DNA of 64,000 nucleotides. It comes from Gavia stellata. Taxonomy: Eukaryota > Chordata > Aves > Gaviiformes > Gaviidae. The notes under the pieces are model-generated. The model had not been told where the DNA came from and did not search any database. It saw only the letters and a list, made by a program, of their open reading frames with translations. The DNA lies in assembly GCF_030936135.1 (NCBI RefSeq), contig NC_082604.1:1304501-1368500 (forward strand). Direction: 5' to 3'. Positions 1-10,760 of this stretch are shown piece after piece (within the stretch, counting starts at the first letter, position 1; every line of letters begins with the position of its first letter). The position numbers and the translations under genes are program-made.

Positions 1-2079
1 GACCGGCTTCCGCAGATAGGGCTGCAAGCGCGTGCCCTGCCCGCAGGAGATTTCTGCTTCAGATGCCCTTTGGGAAGGAAAAACATCGGCTCCTCGAGCT
101 TCAGGAGGCAGCGCGAGGAGGGAAAGCTCCTGCTGTGCATTTGCACGCTTGCACGTGAGGAGGCTTTGGCTCTCCGACAGCAACGGGGTACGGCACGGTG
201 CGAAGCTGGGCTCTTCCCTGCATCCCTGGCTGGGCCCGCTGAAAGCCACAGTCACTCTCAACATCTTCTCCCGGGGCAGAAGCACGGTGGGTCCCTGCAG
301 GAATGGCATTTTCCAGTCCGCCCGCCCCATCTTTTGGAAAGATCAGCCTATTTTTGTGTCGGACTGGGGAGAGGCCCCCGAGGCGGTGGGTGGAGTGTAA
401 ATCCCTCCTGTCCCACTGCAGCAAACAAACCCCAACCAAGTCACGCTCAAACTATTTTCTGCAATGACAGGAGAACGCGCTTTTCTGCATTTTGCCAGCC
501 CGAGGACACTCGGGATCTGCTTTTTCCATTCTTCCTGCCTGTTGCTCTCTACACATTCCCCTGGCCCTTTGCCCACGCACCCAGAGCCGGACGCACCGTC
601 CGGGCACCTTGCGCCAACTTTGCTTTGGGTGCCGAGCACCCTCACTGCGCCGGAGCAACGAAACGTGCTGGCAGGGGTGCCCGGAGCACCCAGGCAGGCA
701 GCTGCCCGCGAGCCCGCGCCTGCCAGCCCCGTGGTGCTCCTTCCCACCCGGAGTAGCTGCTTTTCGGTGCGTTGTACCGGCCGGCCGCTCCCCTGCCTTC
801 AGCAGCGGTCCCGCAAACACAGAGGTGGTTGTCGGCGCACAACCCCGATCCCCGCGTGCACACATCTGCCAGGAGCACCTTGCTGGACCTCTGCGCCCGC
901 TCCTGGCTGCGGGGCATCCTTCCCCGGCAGCTTTTAAGCAAGCGAGCAGCATTTTGCTAAGAGATGCTCCCCTCTCCCCGACCGCTGCGTTAGAGGACCA
1001 GCAAAGCCGGGGAGAAGAGACATCTGCCGCCACCGTCACCAGCTCTGGCGTGGCGGCTGCTCTCTCCCGCACAGCCGGGCAGCGACATGGGAAGAGGAGG
1101 GTGGCCAACATGGGAAGAGGAGGGTGGCCGTGGCCGGCTCTCTGGCCCCGCGATCGGGCTGCGGACGTACTGACTCCCAGCTGGGAGAGCTCGGCTCAGC
1201 CCAGTCGCGTGGGGACAGCGGGGACCCGGCACGGCCCCCCTGGAGCTGGCTCACCCCCCCGTCAGCCCGCCAGGGCCAGGACAGCTCGGCTCACACCCTG
1301 GGGACACCAACAATTTCCCGACGTACTACTATTGCCTTTTTAGAGAATAATTTTGCTGGCTGAGTTCGGAGCAGACTGAATCCCAGCTAGGACGCTTTTT
1401 GAGCGAGACCCGTCCCCTCGCCACCTCCCCTGCGGGTCCCAGCCAGACCAGAGCTTGTCTCCCGGAAAAGCCCCTTCCCACGCCAGACACGGAGGCGGTG
1501 GTTGGCCCCGCAGCCACGGGGCTGGGATCCTCCCTGGGATCCTCATCGGGTTCCCGGCTCCATCACCTCGCACCTACAAACTCCAGGCTTCCCGCTGCCG
1601 GCACAGGGAAGCCCTGGCTCTCTCCCTGCGGGAATCCTGCGGCAGCGAGTCCCATGGGTTAACCACACCTTGTGTGGGATAATGCTGCTTTCCAGTAGCT
1701 TTGAAACACATTCTTCTCCCCGTTCATCCCCTGAAACAACCTGACGAACAAGTTGCAGGCAGCCTGCTTCCGCAGGCCGGGCGTCCCGAACGCCTCCTCG
1801 GTCCTCCCGCCCTCCAAAGCAAACGGCCCTGGCAATTTTTACTGAACGAGAAAGACGCTAACGAGCTTTTCCGGCCTGGCAACGCGGGGAAAGGGCTGAC
1901 TCGGGCTGTTTCTCTGCCCATTGAAAGGGTGTGCGGTTTTATAGCAAAGCTGAGAACCAACACACGCTGAGACACCAGTGAAGATCACGGAGCCGCCCCA
2001 GGCTGTCTTAAAGGCTTGGTGGCAGCCATCTTCTCCACCCTGGGGGCCAAGGGGATGCTGTCCTATCCTTCCCGACCCT
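1..2079. other. Intergenic or intronic sequence, no gene recognised
   Basis: I see no recognisable exon here. Open frames occur on both strands because the sequence is GC-rich, but none resembles a known family. The only structure noted is a 23-bp direct duplication at 1,086-1,129. The stretch could be intron of a minus-strand gene starting at the CpG island to its right; that is inference. Confidence 0.5.
1086..1129. repeat. Two-copy 23-bp direct duplication
   Basis: The 21-base core beginning CATGGGAAGAGG occurs at 1,086-1,106 and again, unchanged, at 1,109-1,129, separated by two bases. It is a simple tandem duplication with no evident function. Confidence 0.85.
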
Positions 2080-2592
2080 TAGGACAGCTTTTCCCAGGGC
2101 CCAAGCCCCCCGCCCGGCCCCCCGGCCCCCCCGGTTCCCGCGCCCCAGCGCTGCCCCATTCCTTCAACGCGCGTCCCCCCTCCCCAAACCGCTTCAAACC
2201 CAACGGGGTCCCAACCGGCCCGGGGTGGGAGGGATGTGGCGGGTTCCGAGGGCACCGTGCGGGATGCGGGATGCGGGGAGAGCCGCCAAGTCTGTCCTGG
2301 CCCGGGGCAGGAGGTCGCGGTTGGGCGAGCGGCGGTGCCGCGGGGGTCGCCACGGTGGGAAAGGGGCGACCCCACGGCGGGTCCCCGGTGTGTGTGTCCC
2401 CCACCCCTCCCCGCAGCCCCGCGTCCCCCCCCGCCGCTGTCCCCTTACTTGAAGGCGGCGGTGCGGTGCCCACGGCGGGGACCCGCCGGGTCGCTCCGGT
2501 AGCGGCGGCGGCGGCGGTTGCGGGGCTGCCGGTTACCGGCCTCGCTGGGCAGCCTGGCAGCTTCCCCGCTCCCTCGGCGAGGCGGAGCCGGG

Positions 2593-2634
2593 CGGGGGGA
2601 TGCGGGGGGATGCGGGGGGATGCGGGGGGATGCG
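2593..2634. repeat. 10-bp G-rich tandem repeat, four copies
   Basis: The unit TGCGGGGGGA repeats about four times without mismatch inside the CpG island. Each copy carries a run of six G, so the plus strand could form a G-quadruplex. Confidence 0.85.
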
Positions 2635-2708
2635 AGCGGGACCAGCCCGCGCCGCGCCGCTCCGCTCCGCCCGCCTCCGCCGGCACCGGCGGGCGGCCGG
2701 GGGGCAGA

Positions 2709-2739
2709 GGGAGGAGGAGGAGGAGGAGGAGGAGGAGGA
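2709..2739. repeat. (GGA)n microsatellite
   Basis: About ten GGA triplets in a row, followed by a few imperfect ones to about 2,755. It lies in the CpG island. Confidence 0.85.
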
Positions 2740-2985
2740 AGGGGAGGAGGAGGAGTTGGAGGGAAGAGCCCGGCGGCCCCGACCGCGCCCCCGCCCCTCC
2801 CCGGGCCCGGGGCAGCGCCGGGAAGAGCGGGGAGCGGCGGAGCGGCGGGGAGAGCCGGGAGCCGCCGTTCCGTGATAAAACTCGTTTATTATGAATTCCC
2901 ACCATTCCCGCCCCCCCCCCCCCCCGAGAGGCAGGGCTTTCCTCATCTCCCACGGACCCCGCACCGTGCCGCGCAGCCCCGCAGC

Positions 2986-3788
2986 TCCCCGTCCCCGTCC
3001 CCATCTCCCTCCCCATCCCCATCCCTGTCCCCATCCCCATCCCTGTCCCCATCCCTGGCCCTATCCCCCTCCCCATCCTCCACCCCCTCCCCCTCCCCAT
3101 CCTCCACCCCCTCCCCCTCCCCATCCCCATCCCCGTCCCCATCCCCATCCCCATCCCCATCCCTGTCCCCATCCCCATCCCCATCCCCATCTCCATCCCC
3201 ATCCCCATCCGTGTCCCCATCCCCATCCCCCTCCCCATCCTCCTCCCCCTCCCCATCCCCTTCCCCCTCCCCATCCCCATCCCTATCCCCATCCCCATCC
3301 CCATCCCCATCCCCATCCCCATCCCCATCCCCGTCCCCGTCCCTGTCCCCATCCCCATCCCCATCCCCATCTCCATATCCATCCTTGTCCCCATCCCCAT
3401 CCCTGACCCCATCCCTGTCCCCATCCCTGTCCCCATCCCCATCCTTGTCCCCATCCTTGTCCCCATCCCCATCCCTGTCCCCATCCCCATCCTTGTCCCC
3501 ATCCTTGTCCCCATCCCCATCCTTGTCCCCGTCCCCATCCCCATCCCTGTCCCCATCCCTGTCCCCATCCCCATCCCTGTCCCCATCCCCATCTTTGTCC
3601 CCATCCCCATCCTTGTCCCCATCCCCATCCCTGTCCCCATCCCTGTCCCCATGCCCATCCCCATCCTCATCCTTGTCCCCATCCCCATCCTTGTCCCTGT
3701 CCCCATCCCCATCCCTGTCCCCATCCCCGTCCCCATCCCCATCCTTGTCCCCATCCCCATCCCCATCCTTGTCCCCATCCCCGTCCCA
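2986..3788. repeat. C-rich hexanucleotide array (CCCCAT)n and variants
   Basis: About 130 six-base units, mainly CCCCAT with interspersed CCCTGT, CCTTGT, CCCCGT and CCCTCC variants. Variants often recur as larger patterns, such as two or three CCCCAT units followed by one CCTTGT or CCCTGT. The minus strand is (GGGGAT)n, giving dense runs of four G two bases apart. The array leaves long frames open on both strands (Pro-Ser and Gly-Met/Asp-Gly repeats), but these are products of the repeat rather than genes. It starts about 100 bp beyond the right edge of the CpG island. Confidence 0.95.
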
Positions 3789-3942
3789 CTCTCTTCCCGG
3801 GGGCTTTTTACCCCCCTGCACCTCAGTCTCTCCTGCTTTTGAGCGGTTTCACCCATGGCAAAGGTTGCTCTTTCCTAAGGAACGGAACAAACGACCGAAA
3901 ACAAACAAACAAACAGAAATGCCGAAACAGATAAAAAGCATT

Positions 3943-3948
3943 TTTATT
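3943..3948 (-). terminator. Candidate minus-strand polyadenylation signal
   Basis: On the minus strand AATAAA (plus strand TTTATT) is followed, toward lower coordinates, by a T/GT-rich tract at about 3,895-3,930 containing repeated GTTT units. This order, signal then downstream GU-rich element, resembles a cleavage site. I found no minus-strand coding exon to its right that would use it, so it may serve a noncoding transcript or be chance. Confidence 0.3.
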
Positions 3949-3999
3949 TTCTTTCCATGACGCGTACGCTTGCCTGCTCGGGGGTGACACTATTTCAGG

Positions 4000-6900
4000 C
4001 ATGTCTATTATTTATGTTTCGCTATATTTATATTAATTAGAGATGCCATCCATGTACGTAGTTCTCCAACTTCAAAAAAAGGGGACTGACAGCTGAGACT
4101 GAACTTTCTCGAGAGAAACAGGCAGAGAAGAGCAGAGTACACAGCCGCACGCTGCGTGACGGTCCCGTATGACGTTCCTGCTCTACGCCTGGGATCTCTC
4201 CAGTCCCGGCCCCACTTGCCCTCCCTCCCTCCTGGCGGGGACCCCGGAGAGATGAGTCGGGGCTCCTGGCTGGGATACTGAGGATGACGGAATCCCCGGA
4301 GTCATGCCGGTTTTAGGGGACACATGGTGGCACTCATGTCATCTGTGCCGGGGCAAGAGGAGCACCCCTTCAAAGCACCCACCTCACGGAGCAGTGGAAA
4401 GAGGACCTGGAGCTCCCCCGGTTCCCGTCCGTGCCGACCGTCTCCCTCGGGAGTTGTGACCTGTGTCAGCACCTAGCCAAAGCGGGTGCCCTCTCCTCTC
4501 CCCCGAGACGAGCTGCCCAGCCTTCTCCTCGTCCTGTCCGAAGGCTCCGGGTCATTTCTCCTCCATCCCGGGGAGGTCTTCCTGCAGGGAAGCGGCAGTT
4601 TGCCAAACACAGGGGTGAGAGGAGGAGGAGGAGGATGGGGAAGGCTCCTGGCTGGACACCCGCTATTGCCTTCACCCGTGGTACCAGGGCACACCGACTC
4701 TGGGCTGGGCAGGCAGAGACCTGACCAGAGCTGGTGAAATACCTCCCGCAAAGGCTCAGCTGGCAAACACGGAGCCCTTTTCTCGGAAAGAAACCTTGCG
4801 CCAGATGAAACCTCACCCAGCTCAGGGCTGACCCCAACCCTTGCGGGAGCGGGAGCGATGCACTTGGGATGTGCTATTACCTCCAGCGATGCTCCCCAGC
4901 CAGCAGCAGCCCCCCCGGGGTTTTCCAGATGGCTGGAAATGACCCTCCACGAGTCGTGCGTGAGTATTTTATTCAGGCAGGGAGTCCAGCTCAACCAGGA
5001 GAAGCCGACGGATGCTGTACCCCACTCTGCGTCGGGTTTCCTAATGCTCTGCCCAGGCTGGTGGTGAAACACTCCCAGCACACCCAGATGAAGAGTTTCA
5101 TTCTTTCCCCGCATCCAAGTAGGTATTCCTTCCAGGGATTAATTAGTAAATTAAAACGGTAGGAAGACAAAATTATTATCATTAGGCACAAGCCCCAGTG
5201 ATGATGGCTCTCCCCTGCAGATCTGCATGCTGTGTCCCAGCACATTCCCACCTCCATCAAAGGGCTGCAGGCAGCGGATTCACCCCCCTGGATTGATTCC
5301 CTTAGTGGGAAAGACGCTGAGGTCACTGTTTGGGTGGATGAGAGCTACCTACGGGTGCCTTAAACACCGATCCCCCGGCCCGAAAGCCCTGACCATGCGG
5401 CCCACAGTGCTCTGCACCCACGGGAGAAGGAGAGTCCCTTTGCTTGGGGCATCAGCACCCGTGATCCGGGGTGCTGGCGGCAGCTGCGAAGCCTCTGTGC
5501 TCTGCCTCCACGCATGCTGGAGGTGAAAAAACCGGGAGGGGAGAAGCGGGAAGAAAAATGTGCCGGCGTGGGGACGCTGCCCTGTTTCATAATCTCTCCC
5601 CCGGCGACTTGTAACTTCACCCCGGTCCCCATCAGTTTACTAATACTCTCCCCGCCGTGCCGATGGCTTCCTGCTGTGGATCACCGATGACCCACCACCC
5701 GCCGGAGACCCCGCAGCACCCTGCCCGTGCCTCCTCGGCAAAGCGCTCCTGCCAAGCCCTGCGCCTCGAGGCCGGTGCTGGCCGAGCCTCGCTCTCCAGA
5801 TCAATGCAAGGGATGCGCTGAAAGCTGGATTGATGAGAGCTGCAGCCCGGTTTTCTAGTCCCGTCCAAAAAAGCCATCACATTTTGCCTGGCAAAAAATT
5901 GTCCTTCTTAAACCTGAGTCACTTATGATTCCTTGTTCCGACGCTCTGTAATTTCTTCTTCTTCACTGGTTCCCCCTGGCAGGGCACAGACCCCAGCGGG
6001 GATCAGCAGGCAAAAGGGTGGGCAAAGCCATCGGCAGAAAGCGCAGGTCCCTGCGGCTTTGGGGGCTGGAATCCCTTCCCTGCCCGCTCTGCCCAGCACC
6101 CATGGGACTCGGGCACCCGGGTCCCCAAGGAGATGGTTGCTTCGCCCAGGGTGGGCACTGACGGGCAGTCCTCTCTACTCCTAGAGGCACAGGAGCAGGG
6201 CAAGCCCTGTTTTGGGGCCACCCAAAAGGAAGAGGATGCTTTCCTTAGTGCAACAAGCAAAGGGAAATGAAAAATGTCTTTTCATCATCTGCGCAGATTC
6301 GGGGGATTTTTATCAGCTCTCTTCTTGCTTTAACTCCCGTTAATTCGCTCGTGAAATGTTGACCCCAGGCAACGTCGAGGTTTGCTGCTAATTCAGTCGT
6401 AGTGCCACCTCCCCTCGCTGGGCTCTGTTACGTAGGGGAGAAGGAATCCCTAGCAATTATAACTTGATTATTTTCCTCGAGATGTGATTACAAATGGGAG
6501 TCGCAGAGCCCGTGAGGGCTCCGAGTGATGAGCACCGCAGTCAAGACACGATTAAAACGATCCCCTGCTCCCCCGGCCCCAGCTCTTGCTCCGTAGACAA
6601 GCGGGCTGCTCGGAAAGCTGTTCGCCCGCCCTTCACCCCCGCAATTATTTCTCAGTGACCAGAGGAAAGATGGTAAATTTCAAAGAGGAAAAAAAATCCC
6701 CCCAAAAAACCCACTTGAGAAATTTCCAGGCTGATTTTATATTTTTTTTTACAGCTCTCGTTCTGCTCGGCGGCGGTGCCCTGGGGAAGGGCAAAGAGGA
6801 GGACGAGCTCTCCCGCTCCTGCCCGCGGGTGGTCGCCAGCGTTATATTAAGTGGCGGTGAGCCTGGAGAGCGGCAGATTAGGCTGGAAATTAGAAAACGC

Positions 6901-7756
6901 GGTAGGGATGGGATGTCCCCCGAGAGGGACTCAGCCGCAGAGCCAGGAGATGCTGGCGTGGCCAAACCGGCCCCTTCCCAGCTGCCGGTCATGGTGATGC
7001 GGGATGCTCCGGGGCATCGCGCTGGGTCTCCTGCACCCAGCGAGCCGAGCCCACGGCGGGACAGGACAGGCGGCCGCTCGGCCGCTTTCCGTACCGTGCG
7101 TTTTCCCAAAGAACTTGGTGTCACCCCAGCGGGCTTTTCCCAGCCTCCTGCCTGGGGGTGCTGCACGTTGCGGGGGAAACGACGGCATCTCCGCTGCCGG
7201 CCGCCGGCTGACTCCATCCCTGCGCCTGGAGACCAAACTGCCCGGCTCTCCCCCGGAGCATGATTTTTAGGCCAGATGATGTTCTGGAGGGTGAAATATT
7301 TCTGATTTTGGAATCTATAGGGCTGGCGTATCGCATGGGGGAGCGCTGGCAGGCAGCAAGCGAGAGCCGCAGCGATGCAGTCAGAGGGAAGACGCGCAGC
7401 AGTGCCAGCAGCAGATCTCCAAGGCTGCGCAGCTCTTGCCCAAGCCCCGCTCCCGCGCAGAGCCAGCCTGCTGTCGGGGAAAGATGGTGCGAGTGAGTCA
7501 GGGATTTGGGCGAAGCGGCATTTTCACTGAGGCCGGAGGAGGACTCCACGCTGAGATGGCAACCGGCGGCATGGAACCTGCGAGCCACTGGCTCCCTCTG
7601 AGCCCGGGAGCTCAGCACAGGCTGGGAAAACCCAGGTGGGAGGGAGGTGGGTGACTGAGAGCGGTGCTATGGGCCGAGTCAGAGCACCCATGGGTGCTCT
7701 GCAAAACATCAGCCCTGCCCTGTCTCCCCGTGAGTGACCTTGAGTCCGCAGAAGAT
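4000..7756. other. Noncoding stretch, possible conserved noncoding element near 6,280-6,580
   Basis: No exon recognised on either strand. The sub-region 6,280-6,580 has a balanced, non-repetitive composition with AT-rich motif-like blocks (TAATT, ATTATAACTTGATTA and similar). In avian intergenic DNA that composition often marks conserved enhancers, but this is an impression rather than an alignment. Confidence 0.35.
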
Positions 7757-7951
7757 GATCACAGAATCACAGAATCACTAAGGTTGGCAAAGACCTGTAA
7801 GGTCATCAAGTCCAACCATCAACCCAACACCCCCATGCCCACTAAACCATGTCCCACAGTGCCACGTCCACACGTTCCTGGAACACCTCCAGGGATGGTG
7901 ATTCCACCACTTCCCTGGGCAGCTTATTCCAGTGTCCACAGTGACAACGCA
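7757..7951 (-). mobile_element. CR1 LINE 3'-end fragment
   Basis: On the plus strand it begins with the inverted CR1 3' terminus (ACAGAATCACAGAATCA), followed by the usual tail complement about loss of tension between CAAAGACCTGTAAGGTCATC and a decayed end of the reverse-transcriptase frame. It is about 195 bp, 5'-truncated, in minus orientation, and belongs to the same broad type as the copies at 17.3-18.6 kb and 23.5-24.0 kb. CR1 is the dominant LINE of birds and inserts mostly as such truncated tails. Confidence 0.9.
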
Positions 7952-10455
7952 ACGGCTCGGAAAGGGATGGCATCATAGCATCATGGCATCAGAAGCCGTC
8001 AGCAGAGAGCCCCGGGGATGGCCGCACACCCGAAATGCAGGGTGCAACGTCGCACCTTCCCATCCACGTCCCAACCATGTCGCTCCTCAAAATTACGTCT
8101 CGGCAGTGTAAATGCAGAGCAAAGACACGAGGGATGCTTCAGCACAGGCGCGCAGGAGGCACTCCGCCTGCGTCTGCTAATGTCGGTGTGATATTCTGTT
8201 ATTAAAACATCTAGAAAACTGTGCTGCAGATTGCCGCATCGGTGATCCCGGCGGTTATTTTATCTCGAGTAAATAGCATAGCGGAAAAATCACACATTCA
8301 ACCAAATATATGGAAAAACCCCCTTGTACAGAGATACCAATGTATCATCCGCAACCTCAGCTGGCCGATGCCGCGGGTGACAGTTCACTGCACACACCTG
8401 GGTGCAGCTGGGTGCCTCCAGCAGGAAAAGAGAGGTGGGAGGAGGAGGGCGGGTGAGGAGCACGAAGCGAAATCTGGGGTGCAGGAGCCCACGCCGAGGC
8501 AGAGCCCCGGCTCCGTGCCCCTGGGGCAGGCGTGGGAACAGCGCGGCGGGCTCCTGCCTCCCCTGGGCTCTCGGCTGGGGCTGCTGCCTTGCTCCCAGCG
8601 GAGCAGGGAAGGGAGACAAAGAGCTGTCAGGTGTTGTTAGCGGCGTGACATCTCTTAATAAGGCCCATCTGGTTGGAAGGCAGCGGATCCGGCAGGATTT
8701 CTGCAGACCTGATGGCGAAGGCTTTTGCCAAGGTTTTACAATCAGCATTAATAAACACGCCGGGGCAGCGTTTGGCACCGGGAGCTGAAACTTCCCAGGT
8801 TGAGACAGAGAAAAACTGGAATTACAGCAAAAATCCTCGCCGCACAGCAGAGCTCCGGGGCAACTCATTCCACTTTCTGGGATGCACAGATCCCGCACAG
8901 CCTGCAAACACCCACCTGCCTGCGGGTCATTTCTGGTGGGGTAGCTGGTTCCTACGGACGCCGCATCTCCCTGGGAACGCGTGCACGGATCCTGCGTCCT
9001 TAACCAAAGGGCTGGCTGGGCTGCCCAGTTTTTCCACCAGGAGCCATCGGACCTTTATCCCAATCTCCATCCTTCTCATCCTGCATCGCTGCACCACGAG
9101 GGACATGGGTGGCTGCACGGGACGATAACCACGGCGGGGGAACCGCTGTCCTCTGGGAACAGGGATTGCGGGGAGGCTGCGGGGATCAAACCCGCTGTGA
9201 CAAAGCTGTGTCTCGCCTAAAGGCGGCACGTGTCAGGCGGGCAGCGGGCACTTTTAAAGCAGGATGGCACTGTATAGAAAGTGTCTGGGCGGGAACAGCT
9301 GGACCCGTAGGTGTGTAATAGCGGCAGAAAAAGCCCATGTGATTTAGGGAAATGCCGCATTTCGGGGACGATGAAAGGGTAGAGCTGAACCGAGTGGCTG
9401 TCGATGAATCACAGGGCTTGAGGGAACATGCTAAGGGGCGGTTAAACTACTCGGGAAAGCTTGGCTCAATTCCGGCAGACGTTTGGGCGTTGCAGGAATG
9501 GGCTCTGCCGCCCATTCCCGGCTTCTCCCACCAGACCCAAGGGAAAGGCATGGGCCAGAGAGGGGAACCAAACGCTGCGGTGCCCCGGGGGGGACCCCCA
9601 CACGCTGCCACCCCCGAGGCAGGGGAAGGGGCCGGCGGACGGGTGCCTCGGGCTGCAGCACTGGAGCACGTGGTCCAAGCGCGGCGTGCCGGTGTGAGCC
9701 GAGCTTTGCCGGGACAGCCCTGCCCCAGGGGCCGCGGCGCTGCTGGGGAAGCGCAAAGGAGACAACTGCTGCTGCGTGGGGTCAGAAGGAGCTGGCGGAT
9801 CTTCGTTTGCGCTCATTAAGACAGGCTGCCATCTTTTCCGCTCCCGCCTGTGCCCGCCAGACCTCCAGCCCCGGCACTCCGCGGCGGCGCTTACGGCGCG
9901 AGGAAGGCGAGGAGCGGCGAGGATGGGAAGGGGCGAGACAGCGGCACCCTCAAGGCACCCCAGCAACCCCAAGGCACCCCTCTGCTCCTGCCCATGCCCG
10001 GCTGGGGACCGGGGGCTCGGCCGCCCCCAGCTCCTGGGCCCTGCGGAGCCCCGAGCGGGCCCTCCGGTGCTTTGGCCTCTCTTAAGTGAGCAGGATTAAA
10101 TTACCCTCCTTAGAAACCCTATCAGGCCGAGAATGGCATGAAGTATATACTTCCTTGAATCCCTTGAACTCCTGAATTAAAATAAGGATGTGGGATTTAA
10201 CTTGGAAGGTTTTGAAGCAGATATTTTTGCTATCCATCATCATGCATGTCACGAGTCTAAAATATTTGGAAGGGCTGTATAAATAGCTGTTTGATCACCT
10301 TTTCTCGGCTGGCTCCTGCTTCCCTCTATCTCACAGCTGCTGCGGAGCTGGGAAACACGCGTGGCACTCGGGAACCTGCGGATTTACTTTCAGTTACTTT
10401 CAGTGTTTCCAAGAGAGATGCTGTCACAAGACTTGTTTCCTCCAAAATATATGAC
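7952..10455. other. Noncoding stretch
   Basis: Unique-looking sequence with no recognised exon, RNA gene or repeat. GC-rich patches near 8,400-8,600 and 9,500-10,080 keep frames open on both strands without family resemblance. Confidence 0.45.
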
Positions 10456-10760
10456 GGGAGAGGAGAGGAGAGGAGAGGAGAGGAGAGGAGAGGAGAGGAG
10501 AGGAGAGGAGAGGAGAGGAGAGGAGAGGAGAGGAGAGGAGGAATGGAGAGGAGAGGAGAGGAGAGGAGAGGAGAGGAGAGGAGAGGAGAGGAGAGGAGAG
10601 GAGAGGAGAGGAGAGGAGAGGAGAGGAGAGGAGAGGAGAGGAGAGGAGAGGAGGAATGGAGAGGAGAGGAGAGGAGAGGAGAGGAGAGGAGAGGAGAGGA
10701 GAGGAGAGGAGAGGAGAGGAGAGGAGAGGAGAGGAGAGGAGAGGAGAGGAGAGGAGAGGA
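10456..10760. repeat. (GGAGA)n pentanucleotide array with two identical interruptions
   Basis: About 60 copies of the pentamer GGAGA form a pure purine strand. Two interruptions (GGAGGAATGGAGA) occur with GAATGG at 10,541 and at 10,654, exactly 113 bp apart, showing that part of the array was duplicated as a longer unit. Because the pentamer has no stop in any plus-strand phase, all three frames are open (Glu-Glu-Arg-Arg-Gly repeat). These frames are artefacts, not genes. Confidence 0.95.

Larger units (their letters stand above)
2449..2870 (-). other. Candidate noncoding first exon
   Basis: The right edge is a guess placed where the CpG-rich block ends. The left edge is fixed by the minus-strand donor AA|GTAAGG (plus strand CCTTAC|TT at 2,443-2,450). 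Internal repeats include four copies of a 10-bp G-rich unit and a GGA run. No coding frame is proposed. Confidence 0.3.
2080..2880 (-). promoter_or_regulatory. CpG island without an assigned gene, probable minus-strand promoter
   Basis: This 0.8-kb block is very rich in GC and in CpG and contrasts with its flanks. On the minus strand a GC-rich, start-codon-poor stretch runs from about 2,870 to a good splice donor (AA|GTAAGG, intron beginning at 2,448). This looks like a noncoding first exon of a gene transcribed leftward out of the window. In human the next plus-strand gene on the far side of ITGB2 and SLX9 is ADARB1, which in this mirrored orientation would read leftward. ADARB1 is therefore a synteny-based guess only; no coding sequence of it is seen. 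Confidence 0.5.

Noticed and set aside
2063-3960. Very long frames on both strands (597 and 480 codons) through 2.0-4.0 kb
   Set aside because: They are created by the CpG island plus the hexanucleotide array, which has no stops in several frames. The peptides are simple Pro-Ser, Gly-Met or Gly-Asp repeats with no folded domain.
10456-10760. CRISPR-like regular array
   Set aside because: Units are contiguous pentamers without spacers, and the host is a vertebrate.
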